A DNA stretch of 64,000 bases from Anaerovorax sp. IOR16 (GTDB taxonomy: Bacteria > Bacillota > Clostridia > Peptostreptococcales > Anaerovoracaceae): the NCBI RefSeq assembly GCF_017168145.1, contig NZ_JADQTL010000009.1, positions 1,182,799 to 1,246,798 on the forward strand, in the 5' to 3' direction. Both the position numbers and the translations under genes were made by a program. Shown piece after piece: positions 9,971 to 19,786 of the stretch (within the stretch, counting starts at the first letter, position 1; every line of letters begins with the position of its first letter). Under the pieces are notes generated by a model that was given only the letters and a program-made list of their open reading frames with translations, did not search any database and was not told the origin of the DNA.

Positions 9971-12016
9971 TTAATTTAAATTAAACTTGTTCGATAACTG
10001 TTTTAACATTGCTGCCTGACTGGATAATTCTTCACTAGCCGCAGAACTTTCTTCTGCTGTTGCCGAATTAGTTTGTACAACAGCACTGATTTGCTCTACA
10101 CCCTGTAGGGTACTTGATAGCGAATCCGCTTGATCACTGGAAGCATTTGAAATTTCATGAATCAAGTCAACCGTCTGTGTTACTCCATCTAATACTTCAC
10201 TTAGAACCTGACTTGTTTCATTTGCAATTGTTGTCCCATTTTCTACCGCACGGATGGAATCTTCAATCAATATCGTAGTATTCTTAGCAGCTTCTGCTGA
10301 CTTGCTGGCAAGGTTTCTTACTTCATCAGCTACTACCGCAAACCCTTTTCCGGCAGCTCCTGCTCTTGCAGCTTCTACTGCTGCATTCAATGCTAAAATA
10401 TTTGTTTGGAATGCAATATCATCGATTGTTTTAATTATTTTTCCAATTTCTGAAGATTTTACGTTTATTTCATCAATTGCCTTCATCATCTGAAGCATTT
10501 GTTCATTACTCTTATCAGCTGCTTCTCCAACTGTCTGAACCTGTGTTGCCGCATGAATTGCATTCTGTGCATTTTTATTAACATTTTCAGAAATTTCCTG
10601 AATGGTTGCCGACAATTCCTCTATAGAGCTTGCCTGCTCCGTTGTTCCTTGCGCTAGCATCTGTGAACCACTTGCTACTTGCTCAGAACTAGTTGCAACC
10701 TGCGATGCAATTTCCACCATTTCTCCGATTGTATGCTTAAAAACAGTAGATGCATTTAACATTGCTTCTTTAATTCGTTCAAACTCACCGTCATACGCTT
10801 GCTCTAAGTATAATGTTAAGTTTCCTTTTCCAAATTCATAAAGTGCATCCGAAATTTCAGCAATATAGTCTACATAACTATGCAAACGCTGTGTTAAAGC
10901 TCTCATGGAATCTGCAAGTCTTCCTACTTCATCATCCGAATGAATATTAATCTCCGCGTCCAAATTTCCTTTTGCCATTTCATCGGTTACTAACGTTAAT
11001 CTTTTTAGCGGAGCTGTAATACTTTTTGATATCAAAATCATAACCGCCAATAGGATAATTGCTACTAACACGAAGAAAATGGTTACTGTCCTTGTTGTTG
11101 TCTTTACTGTACTGATAAATTCTTTTTCCGGAATGGATAATAGAACCTTCCAACCCGCAGCGTTAATCATACCGCTTACCCCATAAGAAGGAACTTCGTT
11201 ATCTTCAAACTGAATGACTTCTCCACTTGGATTTGCAAGGTCATCAAGCATTGTCTGACTAAGTCCAATTTCACTTATGTCTTTTAAAATTTCTTTTTCG
11301 TCATTACTTGCCAATACTAACCCAGTCTTGGAGAAAAGTACTGTTTGGCCAGACTCATAAGAAGTTTTATGTCCAGCAATCATTTCATTAATTTTAATGG
11401 TATGTACGTCAATTCCTGCAATACCTATAATTTTATTTCCTGCTGGATTGTAAATCGGAGCGGAAACGGTTATAACTTGATCCCCCGTATCTAGATCCAC
11501 ATAAGGTTCTGTAATGATATATCCCCTTTCAATATCCGCCTCATCAGCAAACCAATAATCACGTGTCGTTAAATCATAGCTGTCAACCCAATTTTCACCA
11601 TCAAATCCAACCTGTGCATCTAGGTCAACGATAAATGGTTCAAAATTATTTTCTACATTTGCAAACTCTGTCCGTGTTAACATATCATGAGCTCCTATCC
11701 AATAAGGAGAACTTTTTAATTGATTGATATCTGTTACGTTTTGTAGTAAATTTCTCACATTATCATCATGTGCCAGTTGCTTTGTGACTGTAATGTATAG
11801 AGTAAAATAGTTATCCAACTCAGCCACCAATTTTTCTTGAGATATTTGAGCGATACTGCTTTCATCCCTAATTGCTGTTTTTGATGCAAGATTAACTACA
11901 ACGACACCGGCAAGAATCATCGCAATGATTACAATGCCACCAATAACTGTAACAATTTTGGTTTGAATACTTTTCATTCGATGTATACTGCTTTTGAAAT
12001 GTATACCTTTTTTCAT
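9971..12016 (-). CDS. Methyl-accepting chemotaxis protein, dCache sensor (paralogue B)
   Basis: A 681-aa chemoreceptor built like the one at 6131-8164: TM1 (about 19-41), dCache sensor with R-DYW-F and [11 protein letters not shown]2, HAMP, then a signalling domain nearly identical in the tip region ([21 protein letters not shown]). Sensor domains diverge much more than signalling domains, suggesting tandem duplication with altered ligand range. ATG 12016 is preceded by GGGGGAAGC, the same leader as its paralogue; the five codons before it are not counted. Its original terminator was split by the IS. Confidence 0.93.
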   Translation of the reverse strand: MKKGIHFKSSIHRMKSIQTKIVTVIGGIVIIAMILAGVVVVNLASKTAIRDESSIAQISQEKLVAELDNYFTLYITVTKQLAHDDNVRNLLQNVTDINQLKSSPYWIGAHDMLTRTEFANVENNFEPFIVDLDAQVGFDGENWVDSYDLTTRDYWFADEADIERGYIITEPYVDLDTGDQVITVSAPIYNPAGNKIIGIAGIDVHTIKINEMIAGHKTSYESGQTVLFSKTGLVLASNDEKEILKDISEIGLSQTMLDDLANPSGEVIQFEDNEVPSYGVSGMINAAGWKVLLSIPEKEFISTVKTTTRTVTIFFVLVAIILLAVMILISKSITAPLKRLTLVTDEMAKGNLDAEINIHSDDEVGRLADSMRALTQRLHSYVDYIAEISDALYEFGKGNLTLYLEQAYDGEFERIKEAMLNASTVFKHTIGEMVEIASQVATSSEQVASGSQMLAQGTTEQASSIEELSATIQEISENVNKNAQNAIHAATQVQTVGEAADKSNEQMLQMMKAIDEINVKSSEIGKIIKTIDDIAFQTNILALNAAVEAARAGAAGKGFAVVADEVRNLASKSAEAAKNTTILIEDSIRAVENGTTIANETSQVLSEVLDGVTQTVDLIHEISNASSDQADSLSSTLQGVEQISAVVQTNSATAEESSAASEELSSQAAMLKQLSNKFNLN

Positions 12017-12180
12017 TTTTGCTTCCCCCATTGCTTCAAATTAGTCTTAGAATTGATCAGATTTTTACAACACATAACAAAGACTTTGTATCAAATTATA
12101 CAAGAATTTGGCATATATTTCAAACTATTTTATCAATATTTTCCAAAATTATTCGAAATAGTGAAAATTGTTTGTGTTTT

Positions 12181-12217
12181 CAACAAAAAATAACATAAAT
12201 TTTGTTATTTTTTGTTG
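12181..12217. terminator. Terminator overlapping the end of nth
   Basis: CAACAAAAAATAACA pairs with TGTTATTTTTTGTTG around a short loop. The hairpin includes the last codons of nth and separates it from the chemoreceptor gene downstream on the minus strand. Confidence 0.6.
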
Positions 12218-12849
12218 AGATTATTTTTTGCACACAAATTATTAAGGCTGCATTCTTCACATTTTGGATTTCTAGCCATGCAAACTAATCGGCCATGCCA
12301 AATTAATGCATGATGAGAGTCACTCCACTGTTCTTTTGGTATGCATTTCATTAATGCTAGTTCGGTATTTAATACATTTTTTTCATTTACAATTCCGATT
12401 CGGTTTGCCAGTCGGAACACATGGGTATCAACTGCAATTCGAGGTTCACCAAATCCGACTGATAACACAACATTAGCTGTTTTTCTTCCAACTCCCGGCA
12501 ACGCAATTAACTGTTCATAATCTCTTGGTACTTGTCCATCATATTTATCGACTAATATCATGGATAAATTTCGTATATTTCTTGCTTTTGTCTTATACAT
12601 TCCAAGCCGCTTTAAATATTTCTGCAATTCTTCTTCTGAAATTTTAGACATAGACTTTGCATCCGGACACCGCTCAAAAAGTTCCGGTGTTACCTCATTA
12701 ACGCTTCTATCGGTTGTTTGTGCCGATAAAACCACTGCAATCAGTAATTGATATATGGTTTTATAATGAAGTGCACATTCTGCATTTGGATATAACGTTA
12801 ATAAACGTACTAACAATTCTTCACGTTGTTTCTTATTTAATTTCTTCAT
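12205..12849 (-). CDS. nth: Endonuclease III (DNA glycosylase/AP lyase)
   Basis: A 214-aa base-excision-repair enzyme removing oxidised pyrimidines. It shows the helix-hairpin-helix LPGVGRKTANVVL with the catalytic lysine, the catalytic aspartate in AVDTHVFRLANR, and the C-terminal [4Fe-4S] loop with the exact spacing C-x6-C-x2-C-x5-C (CMARNPKCEECSLNNLC). Length is normal. It starts at ATG 12849 and stands alone between the RND operon (divergent) and the chemoreceptor gene. Confidence 0.95.
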   Translation of the reverse strand: MKKLNKKQREELLVRLLTLYPNAECALHYKTIYQLLIAVVLSAQTTDRSVNEVTPELFERCPDAKSMSKISEEELQKYLKRLGMYKTKARNIRNLSMILVDKYDGQVPRDYEQLIALPGVGRKTANVVLSVGFGEPRIAVDTHVFRLANRIGIVNEKNVLNTELALMKCIPKEQWSDSHHALIWHGRLVCMARNPKCEECSLNNLCAKNNLNKK

Positions 12850-13044
12850 ATATTCGTTCCTTTTCTTTCCTTTTTATAAATTATAAAATCCTCACTTTTT
12901 ATTTGCATCTTTATGTTAATAAAATATATAAAAATTTATATGAAATTTAAAGTAATAATTTCTTGCTGAAGACTTTTAATAATAGTAGATATTATGATCT
13001 TTAATAGAATATATATATCCGTCAGCATATATTTTAAACAAAAC

Positions 13045-13058
13045 TGACCGCCGGGTCA
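13045..13058. promoter_or_regulatory. Upstream TetR-type operator of the RND operon
   Basis: Palindrome TGACC-GCCG-GGTCA located 9 bp upstream of the -35 box. It shares both half-sites with 13107-13120. The probable ligand is the TetR protein encoded at 17495, third gene of the operon. Confidence 0.75.
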
Positions 13059-13067
13059 AATTTTCTA

Positions 13068-13096
13068 TTGACATTTTGTAATCACTAAAGTAGTAT
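13068..13096 (+). promoter_or_regulatory. Sigma-A promoter of the RND operon
   Basis: TTGACA (13068-13073), 17-nt spacer, TAGTAT (13091-13096). It lies between two copies of the TGACC-N4-GGTCA operator. The remainder of the 344-bp gap (12850-13193) is AT-rich and I see nothing else in it. Confidence 0.85.
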
Positions 13097-13106
13097 TAAA
13101 TCGTTC

Positions 13107-13120
13107 TGACCCATTGGTCA
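13107..13120. promoter_or_regulatory. Downstream TetR-type operator of the RND operon
   Basis: Palindrome TGACC-CATT-GGTCA, just downstream of the expected transcription start. Centre-to-centre distance to the upstream copy is 62 bp, close to six helical turns, so both would face the same side of the DNA. Confidence 0.78.
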
Positions 13121-13193
13121 GTTTTGGAAATTTTATAGAGAAATTTCATGATATTAAAAAATATTATTTAAATTTATTTAGGAGGGTTACCAC

Positions 13194-14312
13194 ATGAGCA
13201 ACCAAATCGTACAAAAAATTTCAGGACTTTCGAAAAAAAAGAAAATTATGCTTATTATCCTCATTGGATTTATTCTTTTAGCAGCTTTTCGTATTATTTC
13301 ATCTAGACTGAATACCGAAGTCACAGAAAAAATTGCTGTAAATGTAAAAACAGCGGAAGCCGCTATCTCAACCATTGAAGTTACAACACCATTAAGTGGC
13401 ATTATCTCCGCTGAAGATCAAGTCTCTTTAATCGCAACTCTTCAAACCGAAGTTACCCATGTGAACGTAAAAGTTGGTGATTACGTTTCAAAAGGCGACA
13501 TATTATTTACACAAAATATAGACCAAGTGCAGGCTTCTTACAATCAAGCATCTGCAAATGTCGCTATTATGGAAGAAACGCTAAACAGTGCAAAAACAAA
13601 TTATGACCGCATGGCAATTCTTTATAAAGAAGGTGCTGTTTCACAGCAACAGTATGAGCAGGCAGAAACGCAATATAAAACCTCTCAGGGACAACTGAAA
13701 TCCGCACAGGCTTCGCAAGATTCTGCACAAACAATGCTTTCAAACGGAACAATGACAGCACCAATCAACGGTTATGTGACAGAAGTAAATGTAACTGAAG
13801 GTGCTTATCCTTCTCCCGCTATAGCTGCAATATCTATTGCTAATACAACAACACTAGAATTAAATACAAATGTCTCTGAATACTTAATTGGGAAAGTAAA
13901 ACTTGGAGACAAGGTTAGCATTACTGCAAAATCACTTTCTGACAAACCTTTTGAAGGCACAATAAAAACGATTTCCCCCGCTCCGGCAAGTGGAAGTCTT
14001 ACTTATCCAATTACGATTGCCTTAGATCAGGCACCGGAAGGAATCAAAGCTGGTATGTTTGCTGAAGTAAACTTAATTTCTGATCGTAAAGCAGATGTTC
14101 TTTGTGTGCCCTCTGATTCAGTTATCATAAAAGCAAGTGAAACAAAAGTTGCTATTTTAAAAAAAGGAATTCCGTCTTATGTTTCAGTAGAAACCGGTTT
14201 AGATAATGGTTCTTATGTTGAAATTAAGTCCGGCTTGAAGGCTGGTGATTTGGTAGTTACCGAAGGACAGCACTATATCATTGAAGGCGAAGAAGTAAAT
14301 ATAATAAAGTAG
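13194..14312 (+). CDS. RND efflux periplasmic-adaptor-type (MFP/HlyD-like) subunit
   Basis: A 372-aa adaptor with one N-terminal membrane anchor (KKIMLIILIGFILLAAFRII, about 17-37), a split lipoyl domain around a coiled-coil hairpin rich in Gln/Ala (about 100-185), and beta-barrel and membrane-proximal domains to the end. It should couple to the pump encoded 9 bp downstream. AGGAGGG precedes the ATG. No outer-membrane channel gene is near, as expected for a Gram-positive RND system. Confidence 0.9.
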   Translation: MSNQIVQKISGLSKKKKIMLIILIGFILLAAFRIISSRLNTEVTEKIAVNVKTAEAAISTIEVTTPLSGIISAEDQVSLIATLQTEVTHVNVKVGDYVSKGDILFTQNIDQVQASYNQASANVAIMEETLNSAKTNYDRMAILYKEGAVSQQQYEQAETQYKTSQGQLKSAQASQDSAQTMLSNGTMTAPINGYVTEVNVTEGAYPSPAIAAISIANTTTLELNTNVSEYLIGKVKLGDKVSITAKSLSDKPFEGTIKTISPAPASGSLTYPITIALDQAPEGIKAGMFAEVNLISDRKADVLCVPSDSVIIKASETKVAILKKGIPSYVSVETGLDNGSYVEIKSGLKAGDLVVTEGQHYIIEGEEVNIIK

Positions 14313-14321
14313 GAGGCACAT

Positions 14322-17300
14322 ATGAATCTATCCCATATTTCTGTAAAACGCCCCATTACTACGATAATGGTTCTATTAATGGTGTTTTTAATTGGTACAG
14401 TATCTCTTGTAAAAATTCCCCAAGACCTTTTTCCTGATATACAACTTCCAATTGCTTTAGTTATGATTAATTATCCAAATGCATCTCCGGAAGAAGTAGA
14501 GACAATGATTACTAAACCAATTGAAGAACAACTGGCAGCTGTTGAAAATCTTGACAGTATCTATTCCCTATGCAGTGCCGGTAGTTCTGTAACTGCAGTT
14601 AAATTTTCCTCAGATACCGATATGAATTTTGCCACACTTAATATGCGTGAAAAAATCGCACTTGTTCAAGATTATCTACCGGACGAAGCCTCAGATCCAA
14701 TCGTTATGAAAATGGATATGAATGCTGCACCTATCATGCAAATTTATATTTCCGGAGATATGTCATTAACGGATTTATACAATAAAGTTGATGGAGACAT
14801 TACCAATGAGTTTAAGCGAGTGGACGGCGTAGCATCGGTTTCACTCATTGGCGGACTTGAAGAAGAAGTAGCAATTAACTTTGACCAAGAGCGTTTAAAT
14901 GGCTATGGTCTTACCCTCTCTGCTATGAGTCAAATGCTTTCAGCTGAAAATCTTAATCGCCCAAGCGGTACTATTTCAAAAGGCTCCACTGAAGTCATTG
15001 TACGTACCATGGGAGAATTTAAAAATATCGAAGAATTAGCAAAGTATCCGATTACACTTCCAACAAGGGAAATCATTAATCTTCAAGATATTGCAACCAT
15101 ATCAATGCAACAAAAAGAGCAAGAATCGATCAGCCGTGTAGATGGCCGAACAGGCATTGGTGTTATTATTACAAAGCAATCCGTTGGCAACACAGTCGAT
15201 GTATGTAAAGCAGTACAAAAAACTTTACAAAAATTAGAAGAAAAAAATCCGGATTTACATTTTACCATCGGATTTAATCAGGCAGACTTTATTCAAAATG
15301 CCGTTTCATCCGTAGCTACATCCGGAATAACAGGTGCCATATTAGCAATCATTGTTATCTTCCTTTTTTTACGAAATTTTGGCTCTACAATGGTAATCGC
15401 AATATCTATACCTGCTTCTTTCCTTGCTCCCTTTGCTTTAATGCACTTTATGGGGATTACTTTAAACATGATTACCCTATGTGCCTTGACACTTGGAGTT
15501 GGTATGCTTGTTGATAATTCTGTTGTTGTTTTAGAAAATATATATAGTTTAAGCCATGAAATGGATAACCCACAATCAGCTGCCATTGTCGGTAGTAAAC
15601 AGGTATATACCGCCGTTATTGCTTCTACACTTACTAGCTTAGTCGTATATCTTCCGATTGCCTTAAGTGGTGGTATTTCCGCAATGATGTTTCGTGATTT
15701 TTGTTATACCATTATTTTCGCGTTAATTGCATCCTTACTTGTATCATTAACAGTAGTTCCAATGCTTTGTTCGAGAATTTTACAAAAAAGTTTGCATATC
15801 ACCTACCTACGCATTGGAAAACATCGGTATAAATTTCGAATTCTTCCATACTTTACTCGTGGTATAGAAGCACTTACAAAATACTATGAACGAGTCATTC
15901 GATGGGCTTTAAAAAATAGAAAGCGCACTTGTATTGTTTGTGTCATTATTTTTATTTCATCATCAATCTTAGTTGGTCTTGTTGGTATGGAATTAATCCC
16001 TCATTCCGACGAAGGCAGTTTTTCTGTTACAATCGAAAGTCCTTATGGAACAAGCTTGCAAGATCGTGATAAAATTGCAGCTAAAATGGAAAACTATCTT
16101 CTAAGCATTCCTGAAATGGAACACTGTGCTGTAGATATTGCTTCTTCTGACTTCCTAGGAAGTTCCTCAAGTACAACTACGATTAATGTAACTCTAGTCG
16201 ACAAAAATAAAAGAAAGCGGAGTACCGCAGAAATCGTAAAAGATGTAAGACGTCAATTAAATAATTTTTCTGGTTCAGATATTAAAGTAACAGAATCCTC
16301 TTCAACCGGAATGATGATGGGCGGCTCAGATATGTCATTAACTTTTAGCGGAACTGAACTGGAAGTATTGGAGCAAATTGGAAACGACTTACTTGTAGAT
16401 ATTAATAATGTAGAAGGCGTTTCTGAAGCTTTATTAGGAGTGACTGAGGGAAACCCTGAAGTTCGCGTATCTCTAAACCGAAATACAGCTGCTCACTATG
16501 GTGTTACTGCATTTCAATTAGCCAATGATTTAAAATCCGGCTTATCCGGAAGTACGGCAACAAAACTAAAATTAAACGGGGAAGAAATAGAAATTAACCT
16601 TTCCTTAAACGATACTTACCAAAATAGTCTTGACAATATGAAACAAATACTAATTAAAGGAAACTCCGGTCAGACGGTTCCGGTAGGAGAAATCGCCACT
16701 TTTGAATACGACAATTCTCCATCTGTTATCAATCATACCAACCAAGAGAGAACGGTAACACTCGATATATCTGTTGAAGGAAAAGATTTGGGCTCTGTTT
16801 CTAAAGATGTAATGAAACTTGTTGAAAATTATCCGTTTCCAGATGGCTATTCCTATGAAAACGGAGGACAGCAAGAAGAAATGATTGAAGCATTCGGCTC
16901 CTTGCTTCTTGCATTACTAACTTCTACATTACTTGTATATATGCTTTTAGCTGCACAATTTGAATCATTGATTCTTCCAATCGTTGTAATGATGGCCATT
17001 CCTTTTGCTATGTCAGGTTCCTTCTTAGCTTTATTTATTACAGGAATGAGACTCTCTATGCCAGCCTTCATTGCATTAATTATGTTAATCGGTATTGTTG
17101 TTAACAATTCAATTCTATTAATTGAGTTTATTAAATTGAATGAGAAAAAGATGGAAAGAAACGAAGCAATTGCATTAGCCGGAAGATCTAGACTTCGTCC
17201 AATTCTAATGACTACAGTCACTACTTGCGTTGGTATGATCCCACTTTCATTAGGACTTGGCGATGGCGGTGAAATGCTTGCACCAATGGGTACTACCATT

Positions 17301-17477
17301 ATCGGAGGTTTACTAGGTTCTACACTTGTCACTCTGATTTTAATTCCGGTACTGTATTCGATTAATGACGATCGTAAGAAAAAAGCCACTATTAAAAAAG
17401 AACAGCGAGCTGAAAAAATAAGAGCTTTAGAAGACGAATGGAATAAAGATGAAAATCAGAATCTTCTTCATTACTAA
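14322..17477 (+). CDS. RND-family efflux pump (AcrB/MdtB-like)
   Basis: At 1051 aa it has the full RND length with the doubled plan of 1 + 5 membrane helices and a large extracellular loop in each half. The N-terminal helix ITTIMVLLMVFLIGTVSLVKIPQDLFPDI is typical, and the TM4 proton-relay aspartate is visible in GVGMLVDNSVVVLENIYS. The second half repeats the pattern (IMLIGIVVNNSILLIEF). It uses proton flux to export hydrophobic compounds, lipids or drugs; the substrate cannot be read. It lies in one operon with its adaptor and TetR regulator. Confidence 0.94.
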   Translation: MNLSHISVKRPITTIMVLLMVFLIGTVSLVKIPQDLFPDIQLPIALVMINYPNASPEEVETMITKPIEEQLAAVENLDSIYSLCSAGSSVTAVKFSSDTDMNFATLNMREKIALVQDYLPDEASDPIVMKMDMNAAPIMQIYISGDMSLTDLYNKVDGDITNEFKRVDGVASVSLIGGLEEEVAINFDQERLNGYGLTLSAMSQMLSAENLNRPSGTISKGSTEVIVRTMGEFKNIEELAKYPITLPTREIINLQDIATISMQQKEQESISRVDGRTGIGVIITKQSVGNTVDVCKAVQKTLQKLEEKNPDLHFTIGFNQADFIQNAVSSVATSGITGAILAIIVIFLFLRNFGSTMVIAISIPASFLAPFALMHFMGITLNMITLCALTLGVGMLVDNSVVVLENIYSLSHEMDNPQSAAIVGSKQVYTAVIASTLTSLVVYLPIALSGGISAMMFRDFCYTIIFALIASLLVSLTVVPMLCSRILQKSLHITYLRIGKHRYKFRILPYFTRGIEALTKYYERVIRWALKNRKRTCIVCVIIFISSSILVGLVGMELIPHSDEGSFSVTIESPYGTSLQDRDKIAAKMENYLLSIPEMEHCAVDIASSDFLGSSSSTTTINVTLVDKNKRKRSTAEIVKDVRRQLNNFSGSDIKVTESSSTGMMMGGSDMSLTFSGTELEVLEQIGNDLLVDINNVEGVSEALLGVTEGNPEVRVSLNRNTAAHYGVTAFQLANDLKSGLSGSTATKLKLNGEEIEINLSLNDTYQNSLDNMKQILIKGNSGQTVPVGEIATFEYDNSPSVINHTNQERTVTLDISVEGKDLGSVSKDVMKLVENYPFPDGYSYENGGQQEEMIEAFGSLLLALLTSTLLVYMLLAAQFESLILPIVVMMAIPFAMSGSFLALFITGMRLSMPAFIALIMLIGIVVNNSILLIEFIKLNEKKMERNEAIALAGRSRLRPILMTTVTTCVGMIPLSLGLGDGGEMLAPMGTTIIGGLLGSTLVTLILIPVLYSINDDRKKKATIKKEQRAEKIRALEDEWNKDENQNLLHY

Positions 17478-17494
17478 AAAAGGCGGATATACCA

Positions 17495-18127
17495 ATGAAA
17501 TTAAGAAAAAAACAAAAACGAGAACTAATTTTAGAGTCTACTTATGATATTTTCATAGAAAAAGGTTATGCAAATACAAAAATTATTGACATTGCAGAAC
17601 ATGCAGGAATTGGAAAAGGAACTGTATATGAGTATTTTGAAAGCAAAGAGGCCATCTTCATGGCCCTCTTTGACTATCTATCTAATGAATATAAAAATAA
17701 TTATGAACAAGTAAAAGAAGCAAATCAAAATAGAAGTGCTGCTGAACAGTTAAAAGCTTTTATAATGTTTGAAGCGAATGTTGCTCATTACATGTGTCAT
17801 ACAAAAAAACTTCCTCCTCATCTATTTATTATGGAATTATTTAAAAACGTTGAATTATCAAGCCTTTTTGAACTTTTTATGAAGTATCGTTATCACTGCT
17901 TACTAGATATAATTACAAATGGGATCACCTCCGGTGAATTTCAAAACGGAGATGCTTCAATGTATACAATCGGAATCTTTGGCTCCATCGCATTTTATAA
18001 TGATGTATACAATCGACATTGTATACCGAACATTCTAAAAGATATTTCAATCAAAAATTGGAATATTGAAGATCTTCTATCTTTAATTTTAAATGGACTT
18101 CAAAAAAACAATACAAACATAGAATAA
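17495..18127 (+). CDS. TetR/AcrR-family regulator of the RND operon
   Basis: This 210-aa protein has a classical N-terminal TetR helix-turn-helix (residues about 8-54: IFIEKGYANTKIIDIAEHAGIGKGTVYEYFESKEAIF) and a helical ligand-binding C-terminal domain. It starts 17 bp after the pump gene with a GGCGG-type site. As the last gene of the operon it would control its own synthesis through the two palindromes around the promoter at 13068-13096. This is an inference from position and operator type. Confidence 0.92.
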   Translation: MKLRKKQKRELILESTYDIFIEKGYANTKIIDIAEHAGIGKGTVYEYFESKEAIFMALFDYLSNEYKNNYEQVKEANQNRSAAEQLKAFIMFEANVAHYMCHTKKLPPHLFIMELFKNVELSSLFELFMKYRYHCLLDIITNGITSGEFQNGDASMYTIGIFGSIAFYNDVYNRHCIPNILKDISIKNWNIEDLLSLILNGLQKNNTNIE

Positions 18128-18250
18128 ATAAAAAAACAATAGTACAATAAAGAGATATGTTGTATAATGATATAATTGTTCAGAAATAGTTTTTTGTATG
18201 TATGAAAATGATAATTTTAAGAAGACTTGAACAAGATCACGGAGGGATTT

Positions 18251-19768
18251 ATGTCTATTTATACACAACGAGAACACAATGGACTATACGAACTAACTGA
18301 TGTCGCTCGTGCGGAACTAATTGACTCTAAGTATTACAATGGTGATTTGGCACCCACTTCCATATCTCAAAGAACTTGGACAACTTACAACGTTTCATCC
18401 CTTTGGATTGGTATGTCTATTTGTTTACCAACCTACGCTTTATCTGCAAGTTTAGTTGCTCTAGGATTATCCCCTTTAGCTGCATTGATCAATGTCACCA
18501 TTGGCAACCTGCTTGTATTAATCCCTATGCAATTAAACTCTCATGCAGGAACCAAATATGGTGTTCCGTATCCTGTATTTGCCCGTTTAGCATTTGGTCC
18601 AAGAGGTGCACACATCGCCTCTATTGCTCGTGGTATTGTCGGGTGCGGTTGGGTCGGAATTCAAACATGGTTTGGAGGTAAAGCGCTCCATTTAATTTTA
18701 ATGACTCTAATTCCTAATTTTTCTGGAAATCAAGCAACTCTATTTGTTACTTGCTTTATATTTTGGAGCATTAACATTTCGTTAGCATATCGTGGTCCTG
18801 AATGGATAAGAAAATTGGAATCATGGGGTGCACCATTTCTCGGGATCCTAACCATTGCTCTTCTGATTTGGGCAACTCTTGCTGCAAAAGCTCATGGAAA
18901 CATTGAAGCAATGGACATTTTAAATTTACCGATGAATCAAGATAAACTGGCAGAAGGTGGAGGTTTCTGGGCAGTATTTGCAGCTGGTTTGACAAGCAAT
19001 CTTGCTTTTTGGTCAACTCTTGCTTTGAACATTCCAGATTTTTCTCGTTATGCAAAATCTCAAAGAACACAATTTTTAGGTCAATTATATGGGATGCCTA
19101 CTACCTTGGGTATTTTTGCATTAATCAGTGCCTATGTAACTGCGGCAACTAGCTTTATTACTCCTGATGGTTCTATGATAACAGATCCGGCAGAAGTAGT
19201 AACCCTTATTTCAAACTCTGTAGCTACAGTATTGGGTGCTGCAGGAATTATTATTGCAACGTTAACGACAAACATTGCAGCAAATTTTGTTGCACCTGCC
19301 AATGGTTTTTCCAATTTAGCACCTAAAAAAATCTCCTATAAAATTGGCGTTATTATTACTGGTATTTTAGCAATGATAATGCAGCCTTGGCAGTTTATGA
19401 AAGACGGGAATGTTTTTATTTATGATTGGTTGGGTCTTTATGGTGTTATGCTTGCTCCGATTGCAGGTATATTTCTGGCTGACTATTATATTGTAAAAAA
19501 GAAAAATATGGATGTTATGTCTTTATTTCAAGCTGAAGAGGGACGCTATTGGTATAAAAAAGGTTTTAACTATATTGCCTTTTTTTCTTGGTTATGCGGA
19601 TGCATTCCTCCTATTTTAGGCAAAATAATCTCATCTCTCCATTGGATGACAAACAATGGATATTTGATTAGCTTTTTTATTTCGCTTATCATTTATCCAA
19701 TTTTAATGAAAACGTCACCCCATTCTCTGGTATTATCAGATGAAATGGAATCGATGACAGAACGATAA
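18251..19768 (+). CDS. NCS1-family nucleobase/allantoin-type permease
   Basis: A 505-aa membrane protein of the nucleobase:cation symporter-1 family. YYNGDLAPTSISQRTWTTYNV opens the first helix as in PucI/Mhp1 relatives, and NSHAGTKYGVPYPVFAR and GCGWVGIQTWFGG are family signatures. About twelve membrane segments follow. Likely substrates are allantoin, hydantoin, cytosine or thiamine-type compounds; there is no catabolic gene nearby to decide. ATG 18251 has GGAGGG immediately upstream; the in-frame TTG at 18227 does not. Confidence 0.88.
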   Translation: MSIYTQREHNGLYELTDVARAELIDSKYYNGDLAPTSISQRTWTTYNVSSLWIGMSICLPTYALSASLVALGLSPLAALINVTIGNLLVLIPMQLNSHAGTKYGVPYPVFARLAFGPRGAHIASIARGIVGCGWVGIQTWFGGKALHLILMTLIPNFSGNQATLFVTCFIFWSINISLAYRGPEWIRKLESWGAPFLGILTIALLIWATLAAKAHGNIEAMDILNLPMNQDKLAEGGGFWAVFAAGLTSNLAFWSTLALNIPDFSRYAKSQRTQFLGQLYGMPTTLGIFALISAYVTAATSFITPDGSMITDPAEVVTLISNSVATVLGAAGIIIATLTTNIAANFVAPANGFSNLAPKKISYKIGVIITGILAMIMQPWQFMKDGNVFIYDWLGLYGVMLAPIAGIFLADYYIVKKKNMDVMSLFQAEEGRYWYKKGFNYIAFFSWLCGCIPPILGKIISSLHWMTNNGYLISFFISLIIYPILMKTSPHSLVLSDEMESMTER

Positions 19769-19786
19769 AAAGAAAAGGAATTTTTT

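Noticed and set aside
18128-18250. Promoter before the NCS1 permease gene
   Set aside because: Two TATAAT strings (18163-18168, 18171-18176) occur, but neither has a convincing -35 element at 17 nt.
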